DNA of 42,501 nucleotides from DATNPH01 sp036703315 (GCA_036703315.1 DATNPH010000200.1:1-42501); one strand, 5' to 3'; positions 31,615 to 40,795 are shown, numbered from the stretch's first letter. The notes: generated by a model not told the origin, from the letters alone. Program-made: numbers and translations.

Positions 31615-33153
31615 GTGAAGTTGTTCTCAAAGAATGTTGATCAAGTTGAAAATAAGCGTCAAGCTCAGAATTTATATGACGGACGCTCGCCTGTAAAGGA
31701 TAATCACCACTCTCTAAACACGCTCTTGTCGCTAGCTGAAGCTAAAGGCAATTACCATCTACATCCATCAGCAGCGAATCAGCCACCATCGGGATGCCCC
31801 AGAATACCCCCCTCTATCCAACTACGGCAGTATCAACGGCAAGCTGTAGATAATTGGTTTGCCAATCAAGGGCGAGGGACGCTGAAGATGGCTACGGGTA
31901 GTGGTAAGACAATTACAGCGTTAGCGATCGCTACTGAACTTTACCAAAAAATTGGCTTACAAGTTTTGCTGGTTGTTTGTCCGTATCGCCATCTCGTTAC
32001 CCAATGGGCGCGAGAATGCCAAAATTTTGGACTAGAGCCAATCTTAGCATTTGAGAATGTACGCAACTGGCACAGCCAATTCTCTACAGAACTTTACAAC
32101 GTCCATTCTGGTAAGCAGCCCTTTCTCACCGTCATCACCACAAATGCCACTCTCATTGGAGAAGGATTGCAGTCGCAACTCAAGTACTTTCCCGATAAGA
32201 CGCTGATTATAGGAGATGAGGCACATAACCTGGGTGCGCCACGTTTGGAGGAGAGTTTACCTCGCAATATTGGCTTGCGCCTTGCCTTATCAGCTACACC
32301 AGAACGCTATTTTGATGAGCAAGGGACGCAATTCTTATTTGACTACTTTGGTTCTGTATTGCAACCCGAACTTACCCTAGCAGATGCGATTCGGCAGAGG
32401 GCGCTAGTTCACTATCTCTACTACCCCGTTTTGGTGGAATTAACAGAAGCTGAAACAGTTGCCTATGCCAAACTAACGAAACGGATTGGCTGGGCGCTGA
32501 TGGATGAAGAAGATATCGACCTTAACAATGACACACTGACATCTTTATTAATGCAACGTGCCCGGTTAATTGGTGCAGCTGCCAATAAATTACAAGCATT
32601 GCAGCAGTTAATGGTGAGGCGTTTGAATACTCACCACACTCTATTTTACTGTGGTGATGGTTCGGTAGAAGGGGCCGTGAGTGAACAAAGCGATCGCCAA
32701 TTAGCAGCTGTTGCCCGGTTACTAGGGTCTGAACTAGGGTACCGCATTAACACCTACACTGCCGAGACACCCCTAGCAGAACGAGAAGATTTGCGCCGTC
32801 AATTTGAAAGTGGTGAATTGCAAGGTTTGGTAGCGATTCGGTGTCTTGATGAAGGCGTCGATATCCCAGCCGTTCAAACAGCTGTAATTCTTGCCAGTAG
32901 TGGCAATCCGCGCCAGTTCATTCAGCGACGGGGAAGGATTTTACGCCCCTACCCAGGCAAGCAACGCGCTACGTTATTCGACATGATTGTGTTGCCACCC
33001 GACTTGGGGCGAGAAACCTTGGAAGTAGAACGTAATCTACTGAAAAAAGAATTGAGACGATTTTTAGAATTTGCAGACTTAGCAGATAACGCCGGAGAAG
33101 CTAGAATCAAACTTCTACAGCTTCAGAGAAGATATGGACTGTTAGATCTGTAA
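31615..33153 (+). CDS. DEAH-box helicase, phosphorothioation-system restriction type
   Basis: The 512-residue superfamily 2 ATPase has Walker A ATGSGKT (93-99), DEAH (201-204), motif III SAT (226-228) and motif VI QFIQRRGRILR near 440. RecA-like domains span about 65-250 and 255-465. The layout (QLRQYQRQAVDNWFANQGRG Q-motif-like start, PYRHLVTQWA) fits the helicase family linked to Dnd systems as a restriction component. The dndD gene two genes downstream supports this. I see no nuclease domain, so cleavage would need a partner. GTG start at 31615. The N-terminal 60 residues are unconserved-looking. Confidence 0.82.
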   Translation: MKLFSKNVDQVENKRQAQNLYDGRSPVKDNHHSLNTLLSLAEAKGNYHLHPSAANQPPSGCPRIPPSIQLRQYQRQAVDNWFANQGRGTLKMATGSGKTITALAIATELYQKIGLQVLLVVCPYRHLVTQWARECQNFGLEPILAFENVRNWHSQFSTELYNVHSGKQPFLTVITTNATLIGEGLQSQLKYFPDKTLIIGDEAHNLGAPRLEESLPRNIGLRLALSATPERYFDEQGTQFLFDYFGSVLQPELTLADAIRQRALVHYLYYPVLVELTEAETVAYAKLTKRIGWALMDEEDIDLNNDTLTSLLMQRARLIGAAANKLQALQQLMVRRLNTHHTLFYCGDGSVEGAVSEQSDRQLAAVARLLGSELGYRINTYTAETPLAEREDLRRQFESGELQGLVAIRCLDEGVDIPAVQTAVILASSGNPRQFIQRRGRILRPYPGKQRATLFDMIVLPPDLGRETLEVERNLLKKELRRFLEFADLADNAGEARIKLLQLQRRYGLLDL

Positions 33154-33173
33154 ATCCTCAGGGAAATCTCACC

Positions 33174-33425
33174 ATGGTTATGACATTCCGCTACTCAAAG
33201 GGTGCTACTAGAGTAGTAATACCCAATGTTCTATCCGAAAATCGTTCCTCCTACAACACCAATGTTGGTTTAAGTGATGTCCAAGAACCAATTACGAGTG
33301 CTGCACCGGAGGTTCGCCGAATTATTGAGCGGGTGTTGCAGGCTGAAAAAGATAAGCTTTATATGAAACATCCGAGGAATATTAATGATGATATTTTGAA
33401 AATTATCAAGGAAGAAGTGCAATGA
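33174..33425 (+). CDS. Small protein between the helicase and dndD
   Basis: The 83-residue (or 81, if the second ATG at 33180 is used) protein has a beta-like N-terminus (MTFRYSKGATRVVIPNVL) and a helical C-terminal half (EVRRIIERVLQAEKDKLYMK...ILKIIKEEVQ). It lies 20 bp after the helicase and overlaps dndD by four bases (ATGA), so it is part of the same operon. I do not recognise it, and it is not DndE (length and sequence differ). It may be an adapter for DndD or the helicase; this is inference from position only. Confidence 0.7.
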   Translation: MVMTFRYSKGATRVVIPNVLSENRSSYNTNVGLSDVQEPITSAAPEVRRIIERVLQAEKDKLYMKHPRNINDDILKIIKEEVQ

Positions 33426-35488
33426 AGCTGTTATCAATCCGGCTTTGCAACTTTCGTCAGTTTTATGGTAAAACTCCAGAAATATTCCTCTCATTTGGAG
33501 AACGCAACACAACGATTATACATGGCAATAATGGAGCGGGTAAAACAACACTACTGAATGCTTTTACCTGGGTACTATATGAGAAATTTACTGCTGCTTT
33601 TGCATCAGAAGAGCAACTGGTGAATAAACGAGCGATTGCCGAACTTGCTCTTAAAAACTCTGTGGAATGTTGGGTAGAAGTAAGGTTTGAGCATAACAAC
33701 AAGCGCTACCAGGCTAAGCGTCTATGCCGTGCTTATAAGACTGAAGCTGGAGTTGAACAAGGAAAAAGTGAGTTGTACCTCCAGATAGCTGGAGATGATG
33801 GGCGCTGGTTACTGCCTCAACAACTCCCAGAAGATATCATTGGTCAAATTTTACCAGTTACCTTACATCAATACTTCTTTTTTGATGGAGAACGGATTGA
33901 GCAAATTGTTCGCTATGACAAGAAGCCAGAGATTGCTGAAGCAACGAAAACATTACTGGGTGTAGAGGTATTAAATCGTTCTATTAAACATCTAAAGGAA
34001 GCCAAGAAAAATCTTGAATTAGAGCTGGCAGCTATTGGAGATTCAGAAACTAAAACACTATTGCGAGAGCAAAAGCAATTAGAACAACAAAGTGAGCAAC
34101 TCTCAAAGCGTCAAATTGAGATTAGTCAAGAGTTAGAACACCAAAGCGAGTTAAAGAAAACCTTTGGCAATCGATTGCTAGAACTTAGCGGTGCTGAAGA
34201 GTTACAACAGTTAAGAGCTGAACTGGAAGCAAGAGAAACATTACTTCGAGAACAACTTAAGCAGGCGAAAGATGTACTGAAACGAGCAATTTCAACACGA
34301 GGCTACACAGTTTTGCTCTCGGACACAACGACTAAGTTTCGCTCAACTGTCAATGACTTACGGGAAAGAGGCGAGTTACCTGGTGGAATTAAACGGCAAT
34401 TTGTCAGGGATTTACTGGCTAAACAATGCTGTATCTGTGGTGCAGACTTGATAGAGGGAACTCACGCTCATCAGCAGGTATCCTCCTGGATGGATAAAGC
34501 TGGAATTGCAGATGTTGAGGAAACAGCGATGCGTATGGATGTCCAGGTTGATGAAATCGACAAGCAAGTACCTGAGTTTTGGGAAAATGTTGATAGGCAG
34601 CAAGATAATATTGCTAAGTGGAGAGGTGAGCTTTCTGGAATTGAAACGCAGCTGGATGATATTAAGAAGAAGTTAAGAAGTTTTCCTAACGAAGATATCA
34701 GTCAGCTACAAAAGCGATTGGATGAAACAGAAGAAAAAATTCGTGATTTAACTCTAGAAAAAGGAGCAAATCAGCAGCAGATTGAGCGTTTAGCGATTGA
34801 TGTTGAGGCGAAAGCTAAACAGATTGCTAAGCATAAAATGAATGAAAGCAAGCAGACTTTGGTACAGCGACGCATTGCCGCTACTCAGGATGCAATTGAG
34901 CGAGTAACAGAAGTGAGATCACGCCTGGATAATCAGTTTCGCTTTTCGTTAGAGAAGCGAGTTCAGGAGATATTCACTTCAATTTCCTTCACTCCTTATA
35001 TTCCTAAACTAAGTGATAAATACGAACTGACGCTAGTAGACAAGTCGTCAGGACAAGAGACGATTGTTGGTGCTTCTACGGGGGAGAATCAGATTCTCAG
35101 TTTATCATTTATTGGTGGCATTATTGACCGGGTACGGGATTGGATTCAAGAGAATACGCTTATGGGACCCGATAGTAGCACGTTCCCGATTGTTATGGAT
35201 TCGCCTTTTGGCAGTTTAGATGAAATTTACCGTCGGCAAATTGCGAAGACACTCCCTAGATTAGCGAATCAACTCGTGGTTTTAGTAACTAAAACACAGT
35301 GGAAAGGAGAAGTTGCCCAAGAGATGGTGAATCATATGGGTAAAGAATATGTTCTTATCTATAATTCTCCTAAACCAGATTGTGAGGAAGATTCAATTGA
35401 GTTAGGAGGCGATCGCTATCCATTGGTGAGGCAAAGTCCTAATGAGTTTGAGTATACGGAAATTGTAGAGGTAGATTATACTTTTTAG
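33422..35488 (+). CDS. dndD: DNA sulfur modification protein DndD (SMC/Rad50-like ATPase)
   Basis: The 688-residue ATPase has Walker A GNNGAGKT (35-42) and the DndD hallmark YFFFDGERIE (151-160). Long coiled coils span about 185-290 and 345-510, with a Rad50-type zinc-hook CCICG (336-340) between them. An ABC signature-like STGENQ and Walker B FPIVMDSPFGSLD follow near the C-terminus. DndD provides ATPase and DNA-handling activity for the DndC-DndE sulfur insertion machinery. Length matches the family. The gene overlaps the small upstream gene by 4 bp. dndC and dndE do not follow, which is unusual. Confidence 0.9.
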   Translation: MKLLSIRLCNFRQFYGKTPEIFLSFGERNTTIIHGNNGAGKTTLLNAFTWVLYEKFTAAFASEEQLVNKRAIAELALKNSVECWVEVRFEHNNKRYQAKRLCRAYKTEAGVEQGKSELYLQIAGDDGRWLLPQQLPEDIIGQILPVTLHQYFFFDGERIEQIVRYDKKPEIAEATKTLLGVEVLNRSIKHLKEAKKNLELELAAIGDSETKTLLREQKQLEQQSEQLSKRQIEISQELEHQSELKKTFGNRLLELSGAEELQQLRAELEARETLLREQLKQAKDVLKRAISTRGYTVLLSDTTTKFRSTVNDLRERGELPGGIKRQFVRDLLAKQCCICGADLIEGTHAHQQVSSWMDKAGIADVEETAMRMDVQVDEIDKQVPEFWENVDRQQDNIAKWRGELSGIETQLDDIKKKLRSFPNEDISQLQKRLDETEEKIRDLTLEKGANQQQIERLAIDVEAKAKQIAKHKMNESKQTLVQRRIAATQDAIERVTEVRSRLDNQFRFSLEKRVQEIFTSISFTPYIPKLSDKYELTLVDKSSGQETIVGASTGENQILSLSFIGGIIDRVRDWIQENTLMGPDSSTFPIVMDSPFGSLDEIYRRQIAKTLPRLANQLVVLVTKTQWKGEVAQEMVNHMGKEYVLIYNSPKPDCEEDSIELGGDRYPLVRQSPNEFEYTEIVEVDYTF

Positions 35489-35571
35489 TTCATCAGGACC
35501 TTGTAAATGTTGATATAAGCTTGGTGAAGCACCATAATGACATAAGCTTACACCTCAAATATTGCTAAACT

Positions 35572-35859
35572 TCAGCGCAGAAGTAAAATACGAAAAATAG
35601 TCCGCAATAGTTTAGGTGCTCTGGAAGATTGGGCTTGATCAACTTTTGCTGGAACTTGAGTGCAAACTTCTCGTGGTGACCAGAAGTGGTCATCAAAATC
35701 GTAATATCCCATCTGTTGTACGCTTTCTATGAACATCTTCATGAATACTTCATAGAAGGTAGAGACAAAACAGGATATTTCCGGTAAAAAAATTAGTTCG
35801 GTCCTAGCTGCTTCCCTGTTCGCTGAATGATGGTTAATAGATAATTGTGTTTTTCCCAT
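35572..35859 (-). CDS. Doubtful small hypothetical protein
   Basis: A 95-codon minus-strand frame lies between dndD and plsC. The translation (QQMGYYDFDDHFWSPREV in the middle, LLRTIFRILLLR at the end) has mixed, weakly protein-like composition and no known motif. A CCATTAGCCATTAGCC simple repeat sits just upstream of its start, and no Shine-Dalgarno is clear. It may be a remnant. Confidence 0.3.
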   Translation of the reverse strand: MGKTQLSINHHSANREAARTELIFLPEISCFVSTFYEVFMKMFIESVQQMGYYDFDDHFWSPREVCTQVPAKVDQAQSSRAPKLLRTIFRILLLR

Positions 35860-35883
35860 TAGCCATTAGCCATTAGCCAATCA

Positions 35884-36531
35884 ATGAAGCACCTTCCACA
35901 AGCCACTACCATAACGCCTTGGCTTTACTGGTCTGTTTTCCCCATCCACCGCATTTTTCTAAGTCTTTATTTTAGGCAAATTATCTTTCAAGGGTATGAA
36001 CATCTACCGGAATTTGGACCCGTAGTTCTTGCTCCTAAGCACTTTAGCCGTTGGGATCCAGTGCTATTAGCCTTACTCAGCATTGAACCATTATGGTTCA
36101 TGACCAATGCTAATCAGTTTGAGGGATTTCAATGTTGGCTGATTCAACGATTGGGAGCTTTTCCCGTTGATCTAAATCATCCTCGAGTTTCTAGCTTTCG
36201 CTATGCTACTGAACTGTTGCACGGGGGAAAAAAACTGGTCATGTTTCCTGAAGGGGGAATTGTTCGCGACCAACCTCTGCGACCTCTCAAGACAGGTTTA
36301 GCGCGTTTAGTGCTACAAGCAGAAGCCACGGCACCGAAATCTGTAGCAATTCCCATTGTTCCCATTGCTCTACGCTATGACCCAGGTGCTTACCAAGGAG
36401 CTAAGGTATTTATCCACATTAGTTCTCCTCTGTACACCCAAGAGTACCGTCAGGAGAATGATAAGCAAACAGCCATTGCACTGACCCAAGCCTTACAAGC
36501 TGCTTTACTCAAAGAGTTAGAAACTATTTAA
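35884..36531 (+). CDS. plsC: 1-acyl-sn-glycerol-3-phosphate acyltransferase family protein
   Basis: The 215-residue lysophosphatidate acyltransferase-type enzyme has HFSRWD (H53, D58; the HX4D catalytic motif) and FPEGG (121-125), the acyl-acceptor motif. It acylates lysophosphatidic acid in phospholipid synthesis, or a related substrate, at the membrane; a hydrophobic N-terminal region supports membrane association. It looks like an ordinary chromosomal gene inserted among accessory genes. Cyanobacteria have several PlsC paralogues, so the exact substrate is unclear. Confidence 0.85.
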   Translation: MKHLPQATTITPWLYWSVFPIHRIFLSLYFRQIIFQGYEHLPEFGPVVLAPKHFSRWDPVLLALLSIEPLWFMTNANQFEGFQCWLIQRLGAFPVDLNHPRVSSFRYATELLHGGKKLVMFPEGGIVRDQPLRPLKTGLARLVLQAEATAPKSVAIPIVPIALRYDPGAYQGAKVFIHISSPLYTQEYRQENDKQTAIALTQALQAALLKELETI

Positions 36532-36565
36532 CTCAATAGTACGGCTAAGCGATCGCTAAAACTTT

Positions 36566-37312
36566 GTGTTCAATTTGCTGATCACAAGAAAAACCTCTGT
36601 AAGTTTGAACACACCCAGATTTGAGAGGCGAATCGCAGTGATTACTTCATCGAGCGGGCATGCAGGCACTACCCTGGCAAAAAATTTAGTGACAGATACC
36701 TGGTGGGGCAAAGTTAGCTGGGAAGAATATATAGCGCTGGCTGAAAATCCTGCTTATGTCGATGGCAGGTTTTATTACCATCATGGACTCTTAAGAATTG
36801 AAATGTCGCCCCTTGGACCCCGTCATGGTCGTCAAAATTCCATAATTTCCAAGGTGGTTAGTCTGTTTGCGACTATCAAAAATGTCCGCATCGTCGAGTT
36901 CATCAATACTAGTTTTAGGAAAGCAGGCGTCGGTGAATTTCAACCAGATTTGGCTTTCTATATCGGTTCAGGGTTGAGAGTGCCACCGCTAACTGATACC
37001 CCCGTTGATCTTGAGAAGTACAGTCCGCCAACGTTGGTAGTGGAAATTGGGGATTCCTCGATAAGTGATGACTTGGGACGGAAGCGGTTGATGTATGAAG
37101 AGTCGGGTGTGCAGGAATATTGGGTGGATGATTTGAGTATTGGGGAATTGATTGCTTTAGCGATCGCGGATGGGCACAGTGGTCGAATCCGAGAGTCACG
37201 AGTTCTACCTGGATTAGCGATCACATTGGTAGAAGAAGCTCTAAAACGCAGTCATACTGAGGATGATACAAAGATTAATCTCTGGCTCCTCAAAACATTT
37301 AGCCAAAGTTAA
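36566..37312 (+). CDS. Uma2-family PD-(D/E)XK protein
   Basis: The 248-residue protein is of the DUF820/Uma2 family, which is hugely expanded in cyanobacteria. The domain spans about 45-235: WEEYIALAENPAYVDGRFYYHHG, then FQPDLAFYIG with the catalytic-type Asp, PTLVVEIGDSS with the Glu, and GRKRLMYEESGVQEYWVDD. The fold is that of a restriction-endonuclease-like nuclease, but activity is mostly unproven. GTG start at 36566; a second GTG at 36638 with GAGAGG before it would remove 24 poorly conserved residues and is a fair alternative. Confidence 0.85.
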   Translation: MFNLLITRKTSVSLNTPRFERRIAVITSSSGHAGTTLAKNLVTDTWWGKVSWEEYIALAENPAYVDGRFYYHHGLLRIEMSPLGPRHGRQNSIISKVVSLFATIKNVRIVEFINTSFRKAGVGEFQPDLAFYIGSGLRVPPLTDTPVDLEKYSPPTLVVEIGDSSISDDLGRKRLMYEESGVQEYWVDDLSIGELIALAIADGHSGRIRESRVLPGLAITLVEEALKRSHTEDDTKINLWLLKTFSQS

Positions 37313-37411
37313 GAAAGTACTTTGCCAAGAAATAAGCTCATTCGTAAAAGCCCTGCCCAAAATTTCCGGACTAAATTTTTCCCAAGTTCGTAAAACACAA
37401 CTTCAGCGGTT

Positions 37412-38446
37412 TCAGCGATTCGGCTCAAATTTAATTCCTAGCTTCAATGCTGGATTATTATCCCAGCGATCGCCTACATGAGCATAAATACAAGTTGTTC
37501 TTGGATCAGCGTGTCCTAATAAATCTTGTACTTGGCGTAACTGTGCACCAGAACGTAGGGCAAGAGTGCCAGCTGTATGCCTTAAGCTGTGGGCAGATAT
37601 CGTTCTCCCCTGTGTTTGCTTGAGTTCCGTTTGCGTCAGATAGTTATCCACAATCAGCCTAATGCCACGCCGGGAAATCCGCTCTCCACCTGCCCGGTTC
37701 CCGACGGCTATAAATAGAGGGTTGGACTGTTTTAGTGTTTCCCCATTTTCTTCCCTTGCCTCCAAATAATTCATCAGGATCTTGGCGATATCTGGGGTTA
37801 ATGGAACAATCCTAATGTTGCGTTTGCCTTCTACCCGAATTCCCAGATTTCCTCCTTGCCTGACTACATCAGAGATATTCGCCCGGTGTAGTTCTACGGT
37901 ACGCGGTCCTTCCAGTACCATTATCGCTAACAAGGCTTTATCCCGTGCTGCTTTGAGCGTGCCATCATTAGGGATAGCTTCTAGCAATTTCTCGACTTCT
38001 GCTTTTTCCAAGTAGGTTATTTTTTCGGCTGGATCGCGCTTTTCCCGTGGCGGTTTGATACCAACGGCAGGATTGATGGCAATCAGCCCTTTTTCGAGAG
38101 CGGCTTGATAGAAGCGCTTAACTACAGATAGCTTTAGGGCTACGGTAGCTGGCTTGAATTTCTTTTTCTCTACCATCCAGCGGCGGTACTGCTTAATGTC
38201 GTCTTTCGTGACTTCAGCGGGGTTAATTTTTTGGCGATCGCACCAGTCCACAAATTGCTGAACTTGTCGGCGGTAGGTATTCAGGGTATCTGAAGCCGCA
38301 TCACCAGCACTGACATCAATATTTAGGAATTCCGCAAATACTTCCAGAAGGTTAGCCGTGGTGACTACCAGACTGAATTGTTGAGAGGTTATTTGGCTTG
38401 GCGTTGCAGCAGCAAGCATGGTGAAATTTTGGGGATTTTTACTCAT
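37412..38446 (-). CDS. Tyrosine recombinase (XerC/D-like integrase)
   Basis: The 344-residue site-specific recombinase has a SAM-like core-binding domain at about 30-125 and a catalytic domain with Arg182 (LEGPRTVEL), His286 and Arg289 (HSLRHT), His312 (LLGHADPRTT) and nucleophile Tyr321 (IYAHVGD). All the key residues I can check are present, so it is probably active. It is transcribed against the Dnd genes on either side. It might mobilise this defence segment, or be a stand-alone recombinase; no att sites are evident. Confidence 0.92.
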   Translation of the reverse strand: MSKNPQNFTMLAAATPSQITSQQFSLVVTTANLLEVFAEFLNIDVSAGDAASDTLNTYRRQVQQFVDWCDRQKINPAEVTKDDIKQYRRWMVEKKKFKPATVALKLSVVKRFYQAALEKGLIAINPAVGIKPPREKRDPAEKITYLEKAEVEKLLEAIPNDGTLKAARDKALLAIMVLEGPRTVELHRANISDVVRQGGNLGIRVEGKRNIRIVPLTPDIAKILMNYLEAREENGETLKQSNPLFIAVGNRAGGERISRRGIRLIVDNYLTQTELKQTQGRTISAHSLRHTAGTLALRSGAQLRQVQDLLGHADPRTTCIYAHVGDRWDNNPALKLGIKFEPNR

Positions 38447-38520
38447 CCTATCATCTTTAACACCTTTAACACCGATAATTACGGTTATAGGAATTAGAAA
38501 TCTACTAGGCTAAAGCATAA

Positions 38521-38539
38521 GTCTCAGCCTTCCTGAGAC
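38521..38539. promoter_or_regulatory. Short hairpin in the divergent integrase / Dnd-4 promoter region
   Basis: GTCTCAG (38521-38527) and CTGAGAC (38533-38539) form a perfect 7-bp inverted repeat in the 207-bp gap between two divergently transcribed genes. It is a candidate operator shared by both; no regulator is known. Confidence 0.4.
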
Positions 38540-38653
38540 GATCACAATTATTGAAGATGCCCTGTAATGCCGTCATACTGGGGAAGATAGGGAAAATAAT
38601 GCTTTTTGGTTAAACCGCTCTGTTAAGATTCCAAGAAACCAGATATCAACACC

Positions 38654-39118
38654 ATGGGTGCAAACAGAATTAGGGTGGCTAAAGATAAGGCTGATTTGGT
38701 GAAAGCCTTAGTAGACTCAGACAACGCAACTGGCCCGTTCCAAACTTATGCTGATGTAATGGTGTTTGCAGCTACGCTGGGGGCAAAACGAAAAAAGCGA
38801 TCGCCTCTAGGAACAATCACCAAAGAACCCTCTCCCATTGCGTTAGAAGTTTTTGTTTCAAGGGGATATGATTTGGTGTTCAAGTTACTGGCGATCGCTG
38901 AAACTAAAGATGCGAAAATTCTCTCCCTTTTTGATGAAACCTCTGAAGAAAAACGCGCCCATATTTTTGAGGAGTATGCTAATGGTGGGCTGGAGATTTT
39001 GCGAGATGAGTTGCGGGGAGCTGTGGACTATTCAGAGCGAGTTTTATTGATTTTGAGTACTGAAAGATTTAAAAAAGAATCTTCTGAAGATGGTTTTGAT
39101 TTAAGTCGGTTTTTATAA
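38654..39118 (+). CDS. Dnd (phosphorothioation) system-associated protein 4
   Basis: The 154-residue soluble, helical protein has the segments GPFQTYADVMVFAATLGAKR, DLVFKLLAIAETKDAKILSL and IFEEYANGGLEILRDELRG that I associate with Dnd-associated protein 4. Its function is unknown. The family regularly occurs near dnd genes, which dndD and the DndB-like gene here support. ATG at 38654; no ideal ribosome-binding site. It is divergent from the integrase. The acidic C-terminus ends DGFDLSRFL. Confidence 0.8.
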   Translation: MGANRIRVAKDKADLVKALVDSDNATGPFQTYADVMVFAATLGAKRKKRSPLGTITKEPSPIALEVFVSRGYDLVFKLLAIAETKDAKILSLFDETSEEKRAHIFEEYANGGLEILRDELRGAVDYSERVLLILSTERFKKESSEDGFDLSRFL

Positions 39119-39373
39119 AAAAAATGTATACGTGACTCCTGTTTTTACTAGGCTTGGAAGTTGATTCGGTAACAAAGTTTTGCAGCAGGGTTGGCGATGT
39201 TGTTATGGCTGTTAGGTGTTAAGCGAAGCTAAAACGTATTGTGCGCTTAACTTAGTGCTATCTTAAATTTTCACGGTGTTTGGAGAGTCTTTGCTATGGC
39301 AGGGTAGCATTCAAGCTACCTTGGGTAAAGGAATGTCATGTAACGGCGATGGAGTACGGAGACTTTGGAATTC
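39119..39373. other. Intergenic region with an inverted repeat
   Basis: GTTAAGCG (39218-39225) and CGCTTAAC (39244-39251) form an 8-bp inverted repeat with an 18-nt spacer. GGTAGC/GCTACC (39303-39308 with 39315-39320) makes a second small hairpin. No gene is seen. Confidence 0.35.
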
Positions 39374-39622
39374 ATGGAGAAACGAACAGTTGCTCAAGCG
39401 GTGATTGAGGTATTGCAAGCAGCTAAGCAACCAATGACTATCTCTGATATTACACAGGCTATCCTCGATAAGAAATTGTATACCTTCAATGCAAAGGAGC
39501 CAACAGCAATTGTGCGTGGAGCAATTGAACGACGATGTGAGGGAGTGAATCGCAAAAATTCAATTGACCCCAAATATTTCAAGAAACTGTCAGATGGAAA
39601 GTATGGTCTGAAAGATAAGTGA
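39374..39622 (+). CDS. HARE-HTH-like winged-helix small protein
   Basis: The 82-residue protein (MEKRTVAQAVIEVLQAAKQP...) follows the HARE-HTH/RpoE-delta-like winged-helix pattern: an initial helix with AVIEVL, PMTISDITQAILDKKL as the second and third helices, and KYFKKLSDGKYGLKD as the wing. Such domains often accompany restriction and DNA-modification systems, where they may recognise modified DNA. The frame is open to a TTG at 39365, but ATG 39374 is the more usual start. The nuclease gene follows after 25 bp, suggesting a two-gene unit. Confidence 0.65.
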   Translation: MEKRTVAQAVIEVLQAAKQPMTISDITQAILDKKLYTFNAKEPTAIVRGAIERRCEGVNRKNSIDPKYFKKLSDGKYGLKDK

Positions 39623-39647
39623 GGGAAGTTGGCGGAAAATATGGCAA

Positions 39648-40778
39648 ATGATTGACCACGATCGCCTATTTAAGGAATTACTCTCGATATTTTTTAGTGA
39701 ATTTATCGAGCTATTTTTGCCCAATGTTGCTTGCTATATTGAAAGAGAGTCGATTTCTTTCTTAAATCAGGAAATTTTCACAAATATCACGTCCGGAGAG
39801 CATCGAGAAGTCGATTTGTTGGCACAAGTGCGGTTTCGGGGTCAAGAGACTTGCTTTTTAATTCATCTCGAAAATCAATCCTATTCCCAAGCTGGATTTG
39901 AACGGCGGATGTTTCATTACTTTGCTCGTTTAGACGAGAAGTATAGCTTGCCGATTTATCCAGTGGTTATTTTTTCTTTTGATAATCCACAACGACTCGA
40001 ATCCAACCGCTATCAAGTTGAGTTTCCTGACCGGAAGGTGTTGGATTTTAGTTATGTAGCGATTCAGCTCAATCGTTTGAATTGGCGAGATTTTCTCTCT
40101 TCGCAAAATCCTGTAGCGGCGGCGTTGATGGCGAAGATGAAAATTCAGCCAGAAGATAGACCCAAGGTGAAGGCAGAATGTTTGCGGTTGCTGGCTACGT
40201 TACGTTTAGCACCAGCAAAAATGCAGTTAATTTCGGGGTTTGTTGATACTTACTTGCGGTTGGATGAAGCAGAGGAAGTCACCTTTGAAGCTGAACTGAA
40301 TAGAATGGGTTTATCTGAGGAGGAAGAGGCGCGAGTTATGGAGATTGTTACCAGTTGGATGGAGAAGGGGATTGAACGGGGATTTCAGCAAGGATTTCAG
40401 CAGGCATTAGCAAGAGAAGCGGCTTTGGTTTTGTACCAGCTCAATGACCGCTTTCAAGGAATTCCGCAATCTGTAGAGGAGGAAATCCGCAGGTTATCGA
40501 TTGTGGAAATCGAGTTATTAGGTGAGGCGTTATTTAAGTTAGCTAGTGAAACGGATTTGAGGAGTTGGTTAGATCAACGGAGATTGCGCCAGGGAGTTGA
40601 AAGAATTGTATTGAGCCAAATCAATCACCGTTTTGGAACTGTTTCTCTGGATGTAGAAAAGCAGGTTCGCCGTTTACCCATTGAACGGGTGGAAGAGTTG
40701 GCACAGAGGTTGTTTGATTTTGAAGAAGAAGAGGCGATGACAAATTGGTTGAATGAGATTAGCGGTCAATCAGTTTGA
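39648..40778 (+). CDS. Rpn-family PD-(D/E)XK nuclease-like protein with two DUF4351-like repeats
   Basis: The 376-residue protein has an N-terminal nuclease-like domain (HDRLFKELLSIFF, EVDLLAQ with Asp56, FLIHLENQ with Glu75 and Gln77, then FERRMFHYFARLDEKY), typical of recombination-promoting nuclease/transposase-derived proteins. The C-terminal part has two roughly 60-residue repeats (LVLYQLNDRFQGIPQSVEEE and IVLSQINHRFGTVSLDVEKQ), each ending in a Leu-rich helix and WL; they resemble DUF4351. The catalytic D-ExQ residues look intact. Families like this are abundant in cyanobacteria; the partner and target are unknown. It may be coupled to the small winged-helix gene upstream. Confidence 0.78.
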   Translation: MIDHDRLFKELLSIFFSEFIELFLPNVACYIERESISFLNQEIFTNITSGEHREVDLLAQVRFRGQETCFLIHLENQSYSQAGFERRMFHYFARLDEKYSLPIYPVVIFSFDNPQRLESNRYQVEFPDRKVLDFSYVAIQLNRLNWRDFLSSQNPVAAALMAKMKIQPEDRPKVKAECLRLLATLRLAPAKMQLISGFVDTYLRLDEAEEVTFEAELNRMGLSEEEEARVMEIVTSWMEKGIERGFQQGFQQALAREAALVLYQLNDRFQGIPQSVEEEIRRLSIVEIELLGEALFKLASETDLRSWLDQRRLRQGVERIVLSQINHRFGTVSLDVEKQVRRLPIERVEELAQRLFDFEEEEAMTNWLNEISGQSV

Positions 40779-40795
40779 GGGATGTACTCAGATAC

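Noticed and set aside
33174..33425. Small operon gene as DndE
   Set aside because: Too short and lacking the basic DndE sequence pattern that I would expect.
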